Shown piece by piece: positions 16,538-22,317 of a stretch of DNA of 22,317 nucleotides. Source of the stretch: an uncultured Eubacteriales bacterium. Lineage in GTDB: Bacteria > Bacillota > Clostridia > Lachnospirales > Anaerotignaceae. The DNA lies in contig CABPCX010000001.1 of NCBI GenBank assembly GCA_902406135.1, positions 1 through 22,317 of the forward strand. Direction: 5' to 3'. The notes beneath the pieces were generated by a model. That model was not told the DNA's origin. It did no database searches and was given only the letters and a program-made list of their open reading frames with translations. How positions within the stretch are numbered: position 1 is the stretch's first letter; each line of letters starts with the position of its first letter. A program made the position numbers and the translations under genes.

Positions 16538-17707
16538 ATGGATATAAATTTTGCTGATAGAATGGGGCATTTTAAGGACGGTATTTTCACTGTCTTAAAT
16601 GAGAAAAAGAGAAAACTTATCAGTGAGGGTAAAAAGGTATATGATTTTTCAGTGGGCACACCTGATTTTAAGCCTGAGGAATCATCCATGAAAGCACTTA
16701 TGGAGGCTGCAAAGGATCCTGATAAATTCAAATATGCTATCGCTGACCTGCCTGAGCTTAAGGAAGCCGTACAGGGATGGTATAAACGCCGCTATAATGT
16801 TGACCTTGAAGAAGACGAAATAATGTCCGTCAGCGGTTCTCAGGAAGGACTTGCGCATATTGGGCTGGTTTTATTTAATCCTGGAGATATATGCCTTGTT
16901 CCCACACCCTGCTATCCTATATTTGAGATAGGACCTTTCCTTTCAGGTGCTAAGATAGAGTACTATAAACTTAAAGAAGAAAACAATTATGAGCTGGACC
17001 TTGACAGTATACCTGAGGAACTTGCTTATAAAGCAAAGGCTATAGTTGTTTCATATCCCGCAAACCCTGTTTCAGCATCAGTAAGACCTGAATTCTATCC
17101 CAAACTTATTGCCTGGGCTAAGAAATATAATGTAATTGTTATCCACGATAACGCTTATTCGGAAATAACTTTTGAGGGCTTTGAAGGAACATCATTCCTC
17201 TGCTTTGAAGGAGCTAAAGAAGTCGGCGTTGAGTTCAACTCCCTTTCCAAAGCATATAACCTTACAGGAGCGAGAATTTCTTTCTGCCTTGGTAACAGCA
17301 AAATCATATCCGAATTCAAAAAACTTCGTTCACAGATAGACTATGGTATTTTCCTTCCTATTCAGTATGCTGCCATTGCTGCGCTCAACAGCCCCATGGA
17401 CAATATTGAGAAGAACAGGGAAGAATACAGAATCCGCCGTGAAGTACTCAGTGAGGAGTTTGGAAAAGCAGGCCTCCCTGTTAAACTCAGCACAGGAAGT
17501 ATGTTTATGTGGACAAGAATACCTGAGAAATATAAGAGTTCAAACGACTTTGTTGTAGAACTTATGGAGAAAACAGGAGTTATAGTTACACCCGGTTCTG
17601 CCTTTGGCGAAGAGGGCGAAGGATATATAAGAATTGCCCTTACACATACAACCGAAGAAATAAAAGAAGCTGCAAAAGCTATAAAAGAGAGCGGAATGTT
17701 CTTATAA
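16538..17707 (+). CDS. Class I/II PLP-dependent aminotransferase, DapL/aspartate-aminotransferase-like
   Basis: This 389-residue fold-type I aminotransferase has the expected landmarks: FSVGTPDFKP (substrate loop near 37-46), SVSGSQEGLAHIGLVLFNPG for cofactor phosphate contact, VPTPCYPIF, SYPANPVSAS with Asn176, HDNAYSEI with Asp204 and Tyr207, the Schiff-base Lys238 in NSLSKAYNLTGARISF, and a C-terminal arginine in RIALTHTTEE. NSLSKAYNLTGARI resembles the LL-diaminopimelate aminotransferase (DapL) group and related aspartate/aromatic enzymes. Substrate cannot be settled from the sequence, so no gene symbol is given. GGGAGGT precedes the ATG by about nine bases, with a probable extended -10 promoter upstream and a strong terminator right after the stop. 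It is likely monocistronic. Confidence 0.85.
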   Translation: MDINFADRMGHFKDGIFTVLNEKKRKLISEGKKVYDFSVGTPDFKPEESSMKALMEAAKDPDKFKYAIADLPELKEAVQGWYKRRYNVDLEEDEIMSVSGSQEGLAHIGLVLFNPGDICLVPTPCYPIFEIGPFLSGAKIEYYKLKEENNYELDLDSIPEELAYKAKAIVVSYPANPVSASVRPEFYPKLIAWAKKYNVIVIHDNAYSEITFEGFEGTSFLCFEGAKEVGVEFNSLSKAYNLTGARISFCLGNSKIISEFKKLRSQIDYGIFLPIQYAAIAALNSPMDNIEKNREEYRIRREVLSEEFGKAGLPVKLSTGSMFMWTRIPEKYKSSNDFVVELMEKTGVIVTPGSAFGEEGEGYIRIALTHTTEEIKEAAKAIKESGMFL

Positions 17708-17715
17708 TAAAAACG

Positions 17716-17747
17716 AAGGTCTGAGTATTGTCTCAGACCTTTATTTT
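17716..17747 (+). terminator. Terminator of the aminotransferase gene
   Basis: AAGGTCTGAG (17716-17725) and CTCAGACCTT (17732-17741) form a perfect 10-bp stem over a six-base loop, followed by TATTTT. On the other strand the stem is followed by CGTTTTTATT, so it may also stop leftward transcripts. Confidence 0.9.
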
Positions 17748-17818
17748 GTATAAAAATCGTTTTTGTTATTTAAATCGACGACAGCTTTTGGGGGAATGTT
17801 GGAGCCAGCTAAGGCAGT

Positions 17819-17875
17819 AAAAAAGCTCCGTGTCCGAGAATGCGTCTTTAAACACAGACTCGATTGCACGGAGCA
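17819..17875 (-). terminator. Large hairpin terminator of the ygeY-ygeW-arcC operon
   Basis: On the minus strand GCTCCGTG (17875-17868) pairs with CACGGAGC (17833-17826), a perfect 8-bp base followed by seven T (17825-17819). Inside, CGAG/CTCG and then TCT/AGA can pair, so the structure is a long interrupted hairpin rather than a short loop. It lies about 120 bases after the carbamate kinase stop. Confidence 0.8.
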
Positions 17876-17997
17876 GTATTTAGCAATAAACTATATGGCT
17901 TACAATAACTTTGGAGCCGCTTATACGTGCCGTCGGTCTATTTGATACACATTTCAGCGGCAGAGCAATTCACAGACCGTGCCGGTTTTTGATTTGC

Positions 17998-18930
17998 TCA
18001 CATAGATACCCTTGTTCCGGTTTTTCCGTTTATTCCGTCCCTGGCTGTATTAAGATGGGTAATTATGGCTGTACGGCCTTTTTTGCTTTCGGCAAAGTCA
18101 ATGGCTGCTTCAACCTTAGGAAGCATTGAGCCTGCCGCAAAGTGACCCTCTGTAACATATTTTTTCATTTCGTCAACCGTAACAGCGTGAAGCTCTTTCT
18201 GATTGGGCTTATTAAAGTTTACAGCCACATTTTCAACTGCGGTAAGTATTACAAGACAGTCTGCGTCAAGTTCCTTAGCCATAAGACAGCTGGCAAAATC
18301 TTTATCTATAACGGCACCTACACCTCTAAGATGGTTTCCTTCTTCATGGGCTACGGGTATTCCGCCGCCGCCTGCCGCTATAACTATATTTCCGGCTTCC
18401 ACAAGGGATTTTATTACATCAATTTCAACGATTTCCTTAGGCTTAGGAGAGGGGATAGTTCGTCTGTAGCCTCTTCCTGCATCCTCAGTAACCGTGTAGC
18501 CTAATTTTATAAGTTCATCCGCTTCTTCCTTTGTCATAAAACGTCCTATGGGTTTTGAAGGTGATTTAAATGCAGGGTCACTTCTATCGACTACGACCTG
18601 AGTTATAAGCGTACATACTCCTTTTTTTATACCTCTGTCCAAAAGTTCTTCACGGAGGGCGTTTTGGATATCATATCCGATATATCCCTGGCTCATAGCG
18701 TCACATACAGACATGGGTATAACGGGAAGGTCAGGCTGTGCCTTATGAAGCTCACCCATTGCTATATTTATCATACCTACCTGCGGACCGTTGCCGTGGG
18801 AGATGATAACCGTATTTCCGTCTTCAATAAGGTCGGCTATTACTTTTACCGTTTTCTTTACGTTTATCATCTGTTCGGGAAGAGTATCGCCCAGGGCGTT
18901 TCCTCCAAGGGCTATAACGATTTTTTTCAT
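17998..18930 (-). CDS. arcC: Carbamate kinase
   Basis: This 310-residue protein of normal family length has the amino-acid-kinase fold. It shows KIVIALGGNALGDTLPEQ at the N terminus, the SHGNGPQVGMI loop (44-54), the AMSQGYIGYDIQNALREEL region, VVVDRSDPAFKSPSKPIGRF, VIAAGGGGIPV, and AVIDKDFASCLMAKELDAD. The enzyme makes ATP and carbamate (to CO2 and ammonia) from carbamoyl phosphate and ADP. It is the last gene of a leftward operon behind ygeW, whose type of enzyme can release carbamoyl phosphate, so its role here is probably catabolic energy gain rather than the arginine deiminase pathway. The E. coli counterpart in the ygeW region is yqeA. AGAGGTG lies six bases before the ATG. A hairpin separates it from ygeW. 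Confidence 0.93.
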   Translation of the reverse strand: MKKIVIALGGNALGDTLPEQMINVKKTVKVIADLIEDGNTVIISHGNGPQVGMINIAMGELHKAQPDLPVIPMSVCDAMSQGYIGYDIQNALREELLDRGIKKGVCTLITQVVVDRSDPAFKSPSKPIGRFMTKEEADELIKLGYTVTEDAGRGYRRTIPSPKPKEIVEIDVIKSLVEAGNIVIAAGGGGIPVAHEEGNHLRGVGAVIDKDFASCLMAKELDADCLVILTAVENVAVNFNKPNQKELHAVTVDEMKKYVTEGHFAAGSMLPKVEAAIDFAESKKGRTAIITHLNTARDGINGKTGTRVSM

Positions 18931-18953
18931 ATTTTCACCTCTTTTAATGACAA

Positions 18954-18978
18954 CGGAGTGCCTTAAATGGGCACTCCG
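18954..18978. other. Intercistronic hairpin between ygeW and arcC
   Basis: CGGAGTGCC (18954-18962) and GGCACTCCG (18970-18978) form a perfect 9-bp stem over seven bases, in the 71-base gap between the ygeW stop and the carbamate kinase start. On the minus strand it is followed by TTGTCATT, a poor U tract, so a partial terminator or a mRNA stability/processing element is more likely than a full stop. Confidence 0.65.
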
Positions 18979-19001
18979 CTATTAATTTTATATGATACGA
19001 T

Positions 19002-20192
19002 TTACTTTTTTATGCGTTCAGGTGCAGCATTGAGCTTTTTGAGCATTTCTACAGGATTTTCAACTTTTGCAAGGAAAATCATAGCTGCGATTATATAGGG
19101 TTTGAAGCTTGCTTCTTTATAAAGGGGAACTCTGTATCTGTCAAATACTGTGTCGGCTACTTCACCGGCTTCACAGCTTACGCCTGTTATATCAGCGGGG
19201 AGACAGTGAAGATAGAGAGCTTTTCCGTCTTTTGTAAGCTTCATCATTTCTTCTGTGCATTCCCAGTCTTTATGTTCAGCGTTCTGAGCAAGGAGTCTCT
19301 GCTCAAGAGCATTGATTCCTTCCATATCTCCCTTTGCATAGAGGTCTGTTCTTTCTTCCATAGCCTTAAAAGGTGCCCAGCTCTTAGGATAAACTATGTC
19401 AGCATCTTTGAATGCCTCTTCCATGCTGTTTGTTACTTTAAAGCTTCCGCCTGATTTTTTAGCATTTTCTTCAGCTACTTTCTGAACGTCTTCCATTACT
19501 TCATATCCTTCAGGATGAGCAAGAACAACATCCATACCGAATCTTGTCATAAGTCCGATAACACCCTGAGGAACTGAAAGAGGTTTTCCGTAAGAAGGTG
19601 AATATGCCCAAGTCATAGCTACTTTTTTGCCCTTAAGATTTTCTACGCCGCCAAACTCATGGATAAGGTGAAGTGTATCAGCCATTACCTGAGTGGGGTG
19701 GTCGATGTCACACTGGAGGTTAACGAGAGTAGGGCGCTGTTCAAGCACTCCTGTCTCATATCCTTCCTTTACAGCGTCGGAAAAGTCATGCATATATTTG
19801 TTTCCTTTTCCGATATACATATCATCTCTGATACCAACTGTGTCAGCCATAAATGAAACCATATTTGCAGTCTCTCTTAAAGTTTCGCCATGGGCTATCT
19901 GTGATTTGCCCTCATCAAGGTCCTGTACTTCAAGACCGAGAAGATTGCAGGCTGAAGCGTATGAGAAACGTGTTCTTGTTGAATTGTCACGGAATATGGA
20001 GATACCAAGACCGCTGTCAAAAATCTTTGTTGATTTATTCTGCTTTCTGAGTTCTCTTAAAGCGTCAGCTACAGCAAAAACTGCTGCGATTTCATCGTCT
20101 GTCTTTTCCCAAGTAAGGAAAAAGTCATTCATATACATATTTTTATAATCAAGCTTTTCAAGTTTTTCTACTAATTTTTCAAATTCACTCAT
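19002..20192 (-). CDS. ygeW: Knotted carbamoyltransferase YgeW
   Basis: This 396-residue protein is very similar to E. coli YgeW, a knotted member of the aspartate/ornithine carbamoyltransferase family. Visible signatures are FRDNSTRTRFSYASA with the carbamoyl-phosphate motif STRTR (71-75), DLDEGKSQIAHGETLRETAN, QCDIDHPTQ (Gln168), MTWAYSPSYGKPLSVPQG, EEAFKDADIVYPKSWAP and HCLPADITGVSC (from His329). The true substrate is debated. YgeW genes occur with ygeX, ygeY, dihydropyrimidinase-like and selenium-linked genes in bacterial purine/urate degradation clusters, where YgeW is proposed to release carbamoyl phosphate from a ureido intermediate. The adjacent carbamate kinase fits that. CGGAGG precedes the ATG by about seven bases; the gene starts 17 bases after ygeY. 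Confidence 0.93.
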   Translation of the reverse strand: MSEFEKLVEKLEKLDYKNMYMNDFFLTWEKTDDEIAAVFAVADALRELRKQNKSTKIFDSGLGISIFRDNSTRTRFSYASACNLLGLEVQDLDEGKSQIAHGETLRETANMVSFMADTVGIRDDMYIGKGNKYMHDFSDAVKEGYETGVLEQRPTLVNLQCDIDHPTQVMADTLHLIHEFGGVENLKGKKVAMTWAYSPSYGKPLSVPQGVIGLMTRFGMDVVLAHPEGYEVMEDVQKVAEENAKKSGGSFKVTNSMEEAFKDADIVYPKSWAPFKAMEERTDLYAKGDMEGINALEQRLLAQNAEHKDWECTEEMMKLTKDGKALYLHCLPADITGVSCEAGEVADTVFDRYRVPLYKEASFKPYIIAAMIFLAKVENPVEMLKKLNAAPERIKK

Positions 20193-20209
20193 TTTTAATC
20201 CTCCGAATA

Positions 20210-21403
20210 TCAGCCTTTGTACATCATAGGAACAGCTGCGTAAACAGCAGCGCAGTTAATAAGATCCTGCTTCCAAGTCTTTTCGTTGGGAGCGTGAGCC
20301 TCTTTTTCTTTTCCGGGTCCGAATCCGATGCAGGGGATTCCGTAACGTCCCATAATGGATACTCCGTTTGTTGAGAATGTCCATTTATCTACAACGGGTG
20401 TTCCGAGAATATTTGTATGTGACTCAACAAGAGCTTTGCATGCAGGGTGGTCCTCAGGAATTACCCATGTAGGGAAGTATGATTCTGTAGGGTATGAAAG
20501 ACCTTTCCAGCTGGGTCTTGCATAGTCATACATTGTAACTTCAGCATTGTATTTCTGAACAGAAGGGAGAGCCTTTATCTCATCAAGGGCTGAAATATAT
20601 GTTTCTCCGTTTGTAAGTCTTCTGTCGATGGATATTGCGCACATATCAGCAACGGCACAGCGTGAGGGTGAGTTGAAGAATATTTCGGAAATGGTAAGTG
20701 TTCCTTTTCCTAAGAATTCATCATAGTGAAGCTTATCATTGAGAGCTTTAACTTCTCCGATGATATCAGCCATCTTGTAGATAGCGTTGTCGCCTCTTTC
20801 GGGTGCTGAACCATGGCAGCTTACACCCTGTACCTGAACACGGATTTCCATACGTCCTCTGTGTCCTCTGTATATCTTGTTGTCTGTGGGCTCTGTAATT
20901 ACTACGAATTCGGGTTTTACCTTGTCTTCGTTTATTATGTACTGCCAGCAGAGTCCGTCACAGTCTTCTTCCTGAACTGTTCCTGTTACAAGAACCGTAA
21001 CATCGTCAGGTATAAGACCGAAGTCCTTCATAATTTTTGCTCCGTAAACTGAGCTTACGATTCCGCCAAGCTGGTCAGAAGCTCCGCGTCCGCCGATTTC
21101 TTCTTCTGTTTCATAGCCTTCATAGGGGTCAAATGTCCAGTTTACGATTTCTCCTATACCAACAGTGTCGATATGAGCGTCAAAAGCGATTATTTTTTCG
21201 CCTTTGCCCATATATCCCAGAATATTTCCCATGGGATCAATAACAACTTTGTCGAATCCTACAGCGTTCATTTCCTGTTCGATTCTTTTGATAACAAGTT
21301 CTTCACCGCAGCTTTCGCCGGGGATTGCAATAAGATCTCTTAAAAACTTTGTCATTTGGGGAAGATAACCCTTAGATGCTTCCTTGATTTTTTCAAAATC
21401 CAT
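20210..21403 (-). CDS. ygeY: YgeY-family M20 metallohydrolase (selenium-metabolism linked)
   Basis: This 397-residue M20/ArgE-type hydrolase belongs to the YgeY subfamily, found beside ygeW in purine-degradation and selenium-dependent hydroxylase clusters. Predicted zinc ligands are His77 and Asp79 in FDAHIDTVG, Asp110 in [10 protein letters not shown], Glu145/Glu146 in VQEED (catalytic base and ligand), Glu171 in TEPTD and His370 in HAPNE. The dimerisation domain lies around 185-300. It should hydrolyse an amide or ureido bond of a small amino acid derivative; the exact substrate is not known from sequence. No selenocysteine codon is seen in it. GGAGG is 9-10 bases before the ATG, inside the preceding regulator gene whose stop is one base upstream, so translation is probably coupled. 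Confidence 0.9.
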   Translation of the reverse strand: MDFEKIKEASKGYLPQMTKFLRDLIAIPGESCGEELVIKRIEQEMNAVGFDKVVIDPMGNILGYMGKGEKIIAFDAHIDTVGIGEIVNWTFDPYEGYETEEEIGGRGASDQLGGIVSSVYGAKIMKDFGLIPDDVTVLVTGTVQEEDCDGLCWQYIINEDKVKPEFVVITEPTDNKIYRGHRGRMEIRVQVQGVSCHGSAPERGDNAIYKMADIIGEVKALNDKLHYDEFLGKGTLTISEIFFNSPSRCAVADMCAISIDRRLTNGETYISALDEIKALPSVQKYNAEVTMYDYARPSWKGLSYPTESYFPTWVIPEDHPACKALVESHTNILGTPVVDKWTFSTNGVSIMGRYGIPCIGFGPGKEKEAHAPNEKTWKQDLINCAAVYAAVPMMYKG

Positions 21404-21404
21404 T

Positions 21405-22055
21405 TTAAATTCCTCCAGTCATTTTTTTACCCATGTCAATATAGTTGTATAGTGTGAACTTTGATATATTAAAATAAGCGGCAACCTTATCTCCGGACCT
21501 GGTTATTAAAAAAGCACCGGACTCATTGAGAAAGTGTATTGCCTTTATCTTATCGTCCTTTGTCATAAGGGCGACGGGTTTTCCTATAAGTTTGACGGAC
21601 TGCTCGATAAGCTCGTCAAGAAGTGTTTCTACATTTGAAGTGATTTTAGGTGCGTCTTTTTTGGAATCAACACTTCCCGTAAATGACCTTAGGGCATTTT
21701 CAGCCATGGCCAGATAAGTCACATCAAAATTTATTGAGAACACTCCGTCTATCTTGCCTTCGTCGTTTTTAATATATATGGTCGAGGAACGAAGGATTTT
21801 GCCGTCTGCCGTTTTGGTAAAGTATGAGAAATGGTCTTCCGCCGAACCGTCTCCCATAACGGCGTCTATTACAGCCTGAGTAGGTCCGTCACCGACTTTT
21901 CTGCCTGTAACATGGCCGTTTTCTATGGAAGAAATGGAACTTATCATTTCATCTCCCGGTTTTATATCGTGTATAACTATTTCGCAGTTTTCCCCAAACT
22001 GAGCAGCCAATCCGTGGCTCAGACGAGTTAAAAAATCTAATATTTTTTTATCCAT
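21405..22055 (-). CDS. YheO/DauR-type PAS-HTH transcriptional regulator
   Basis: This 216-residue protein has an N-terminal YheO-like PAS domain (about 5-120: [37 protein letters not shown]) and a C-terminal helix-turn-helix domain (about 165-210: [16 protein letters not shown] and [17 protein letters not shown]). DauR and relatives of this family control amino-acid catabolic genes in response to a small ligand bound by the PAS domain. It is the first gene of the operon with ygeY, ygeW and arcC, so it probably controls its own operon and perhaps the divergent acyl-CoA dehydrogenase-like gene. The ATG at 22055 has AGAGGA about ten bases upstream, a slightly long spacing. The inducer is unknown; a purine breakdown product is a guess from context. 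Confidence 0.88.
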   Translation of the reverse strand: MDKKILDFLTRLSHGLAAQFGENCEIVIHDIKPGDEMISSISSIENGHVTGRKVGDGPTQAVIDAVMGDGSAEDHFSYFTKTADGKILRSSTIYIKNDEGKIDGVFSINFDVTYLAMAENALRSFTGSVDSKKDAPKITSNVETLLDELIEQSVKLIGKPVALMTKDDKIKAIHFLNESGAFLITRSGDKVAAYFNISKFTLYNYIDMGKKMTGGI

Positions 22056-22086
22056 GGGCCATCATTCCTCTCTGGTTCTTATAATT

Positions 22087-22114
22087 ATAATAACATATTG
22101 AACCATAAAATCAA
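22087..22114 (-). promoter_or_regulatory. Promoter of the regulator-ygeY-ygeW-arcC operon with inverted repeat
   Basis: On the minus strand there is TTGATT (22114-22109), a 16-base spacer with TG (22095-22094) and TATTAT (22092-22087), an extended -10 promoter 32 bases before the regulator ATG. A perfect inverted repeat AAAATC-AATA-GATTTT (22107-22122) overlaps the -35 and is a candidate operator. Confidence 0.6.
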
Positions 22115-22178
22115 TAGATTTTTTAGAATATCAAAAAAAATTTTAGATTGCTGAAAAAGCCTTAAAAATCATAATCCG

Positions 22179-22207
22179 TTGACATTGATAATCAATACAT
22201 ATATGAT
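22179..22207 (+). promoter_or_regulatory. Strong divergent promoter with 13-bp palindrome in the spacer
   Basis: A perfect TTGACA (22179-22184), a 17-base spacer and TATGAT (22202-22207) lie upstream of the rightmost gene. The spacer begins with the perfect palindrome ATTGAT-A-ATCAAT (22184-22196), so a bound dimer would block the -35 region. Promoter boxes are near consensus; an operator role is inferred. Confidence 0.7.
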
Positions 22208-22250
22208 TAAATTAAAGTGATAAAGAGTAAAAATAACAGGAGGGATATTT

Positions 22251-22317
22251 ATGAATTTTAAACTTACACCGGACCATGAGGCTATTATTGCCGACGTTAA
22301 AGCTTTTGCCAAAAAGG
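22251..22317 (+). CDS. Probable acyl-CoA dehydrogenase, N-terminal fragment (cut by right edge)
   Basis: Only 22 codons are in the window, reading MNFKLTPDHEAIIADVKAF then AKK. The pattern M-x-F-x-L-T-x-x-x-x followed by an amphipathic helix with V-x-x-F-A is typical of the start of acyl-CoA dehydrogenases. It is too short to exclude another family. GGAGGG lies six bases before the ATG and a strong promoter is 45-70 bases upstream, so this is a real gene start. It is divergent from the PAS-HTH regulator and may be under its control. Confidence 0.55.
   Translation, partial: MNFKLTPDHEAIIADVKAFAKK

Noticed and set aside
17763..17945. Small open frame in the convergent gap.
   Set aside because: It has no ribosome binding site, runs across the minus-strand terminator hairpin and shows no recognisable motif.
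18954..18978. Intercistronic hairpin as a full rho-independent terminator.
   Set aside because: Neither strand has a proper T run after the stem, and carbamate kinase has no clear promoter of its own, so the operon is read as continuous.
22185..22195. TTGATAATCAA as an FNR/CRP-type site.
   Set aside because: The half sites TTGAT and ATCAA match FNR, but the spacing is one base instead of four. Kept only as a generic palindrome.
1..22317. CRISPR arrays, tRNA or rRNA genes, transposases, integration sites.
   Set aside because: No spaced direct repeats, cloverleaf-like segments, transposase motifs or flanking duplications were seen on either strand.

Overview
The window looks like chromosome of an anaerobic member of the Bacillota, most likely class Clostridia (Lachnospirales-like). 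The grounds are moderately AT-rich DNA, heavy use of AGA and ATA codons, strong AGGAGG-type ribosome binding sites, extended -10 promoters (TG-n-TAAAAT) and protein families typical of gut clostridia. No species name can be supported. No tRNA, rRNA, CRISPR array, insertion sequence or phage gene was found.

Layout. (1) 1-1260, minus strand: the 5' end of a PadR-type repressor gene running off the left edge, with two near-identical 13-bp palindromes at its own promoter. It is preceded by a YczE/YitT-like (DUF6198-type) membrane protein gene with its own terminator. (2) 1270-2558, plus: an RlmI-type rRNA methyltransferase. (3) 2666-14178, plus: one long de novo purine operon, promoter - ZTP (pfl) riboswitch with intrinsic terminator - purE - purC - purF - purM - purN - purO - AICAR transformylase - purD - purL - terminator. 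All intergenic gaps are small and two gene pairs overlap. (4) 14230-17747, plus: a conserved-looking protein of unknown function with a 12-bp tandem repeat, a membrane-anchored metallophosphoesterase with a TTG start and a hairpin over its ribosome binding site, and a DapL-like class I/II aminotransferase ending in a strong terminator. (5) 22114 down to 17819, minus: a PAS/HTH (YheO/DauR-type) regulator, ygeY, ygeW and a carbamate kinase, ending in a large hairpin terminator. (6) 22179-22317, plus: a strong divergent promoter and the first 22 codons of a probable acyl-CoA dehydrogenase, cut by the right edge.

How the genes work together. The operon covers most steps from PRPP to IMP: PurF, PurD, PurN, PurL, PurM, PurE and PurC, then AICAR formylation and ring closure. 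The last two steps are not done by the usual bifunctional PurH. A stand-alone AICAR transformylase and a separate PurO-type IMP cyclohydrolase do them instead. PurB, PurA, GuaA/B and PurK are not in the window. The riboswitch senses ZMP/ZTP, which builds up when 10-formyl-THF is short, and the operon encodes both formyl-THF-using enzymes (PurN and the AICAR transformylase).

The minus-strand operon looks like a catabolic, energy-yielding unit. YgeY (M20 hydrolase) and YgeW (knotted carbamoyltransferase) are marker genes of bacterial purine/urate-type degradation clusters. Carbamate kinase would turn released carbamoyl phosphate into ATP, CO2 and ammonia. The 2,3-diaminopropionate ammonia-lyase gene (ygeX) usual beside them is absent from the window. 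The 2559-2665 stretch before the purine promoter shows no gene or clear terminator.
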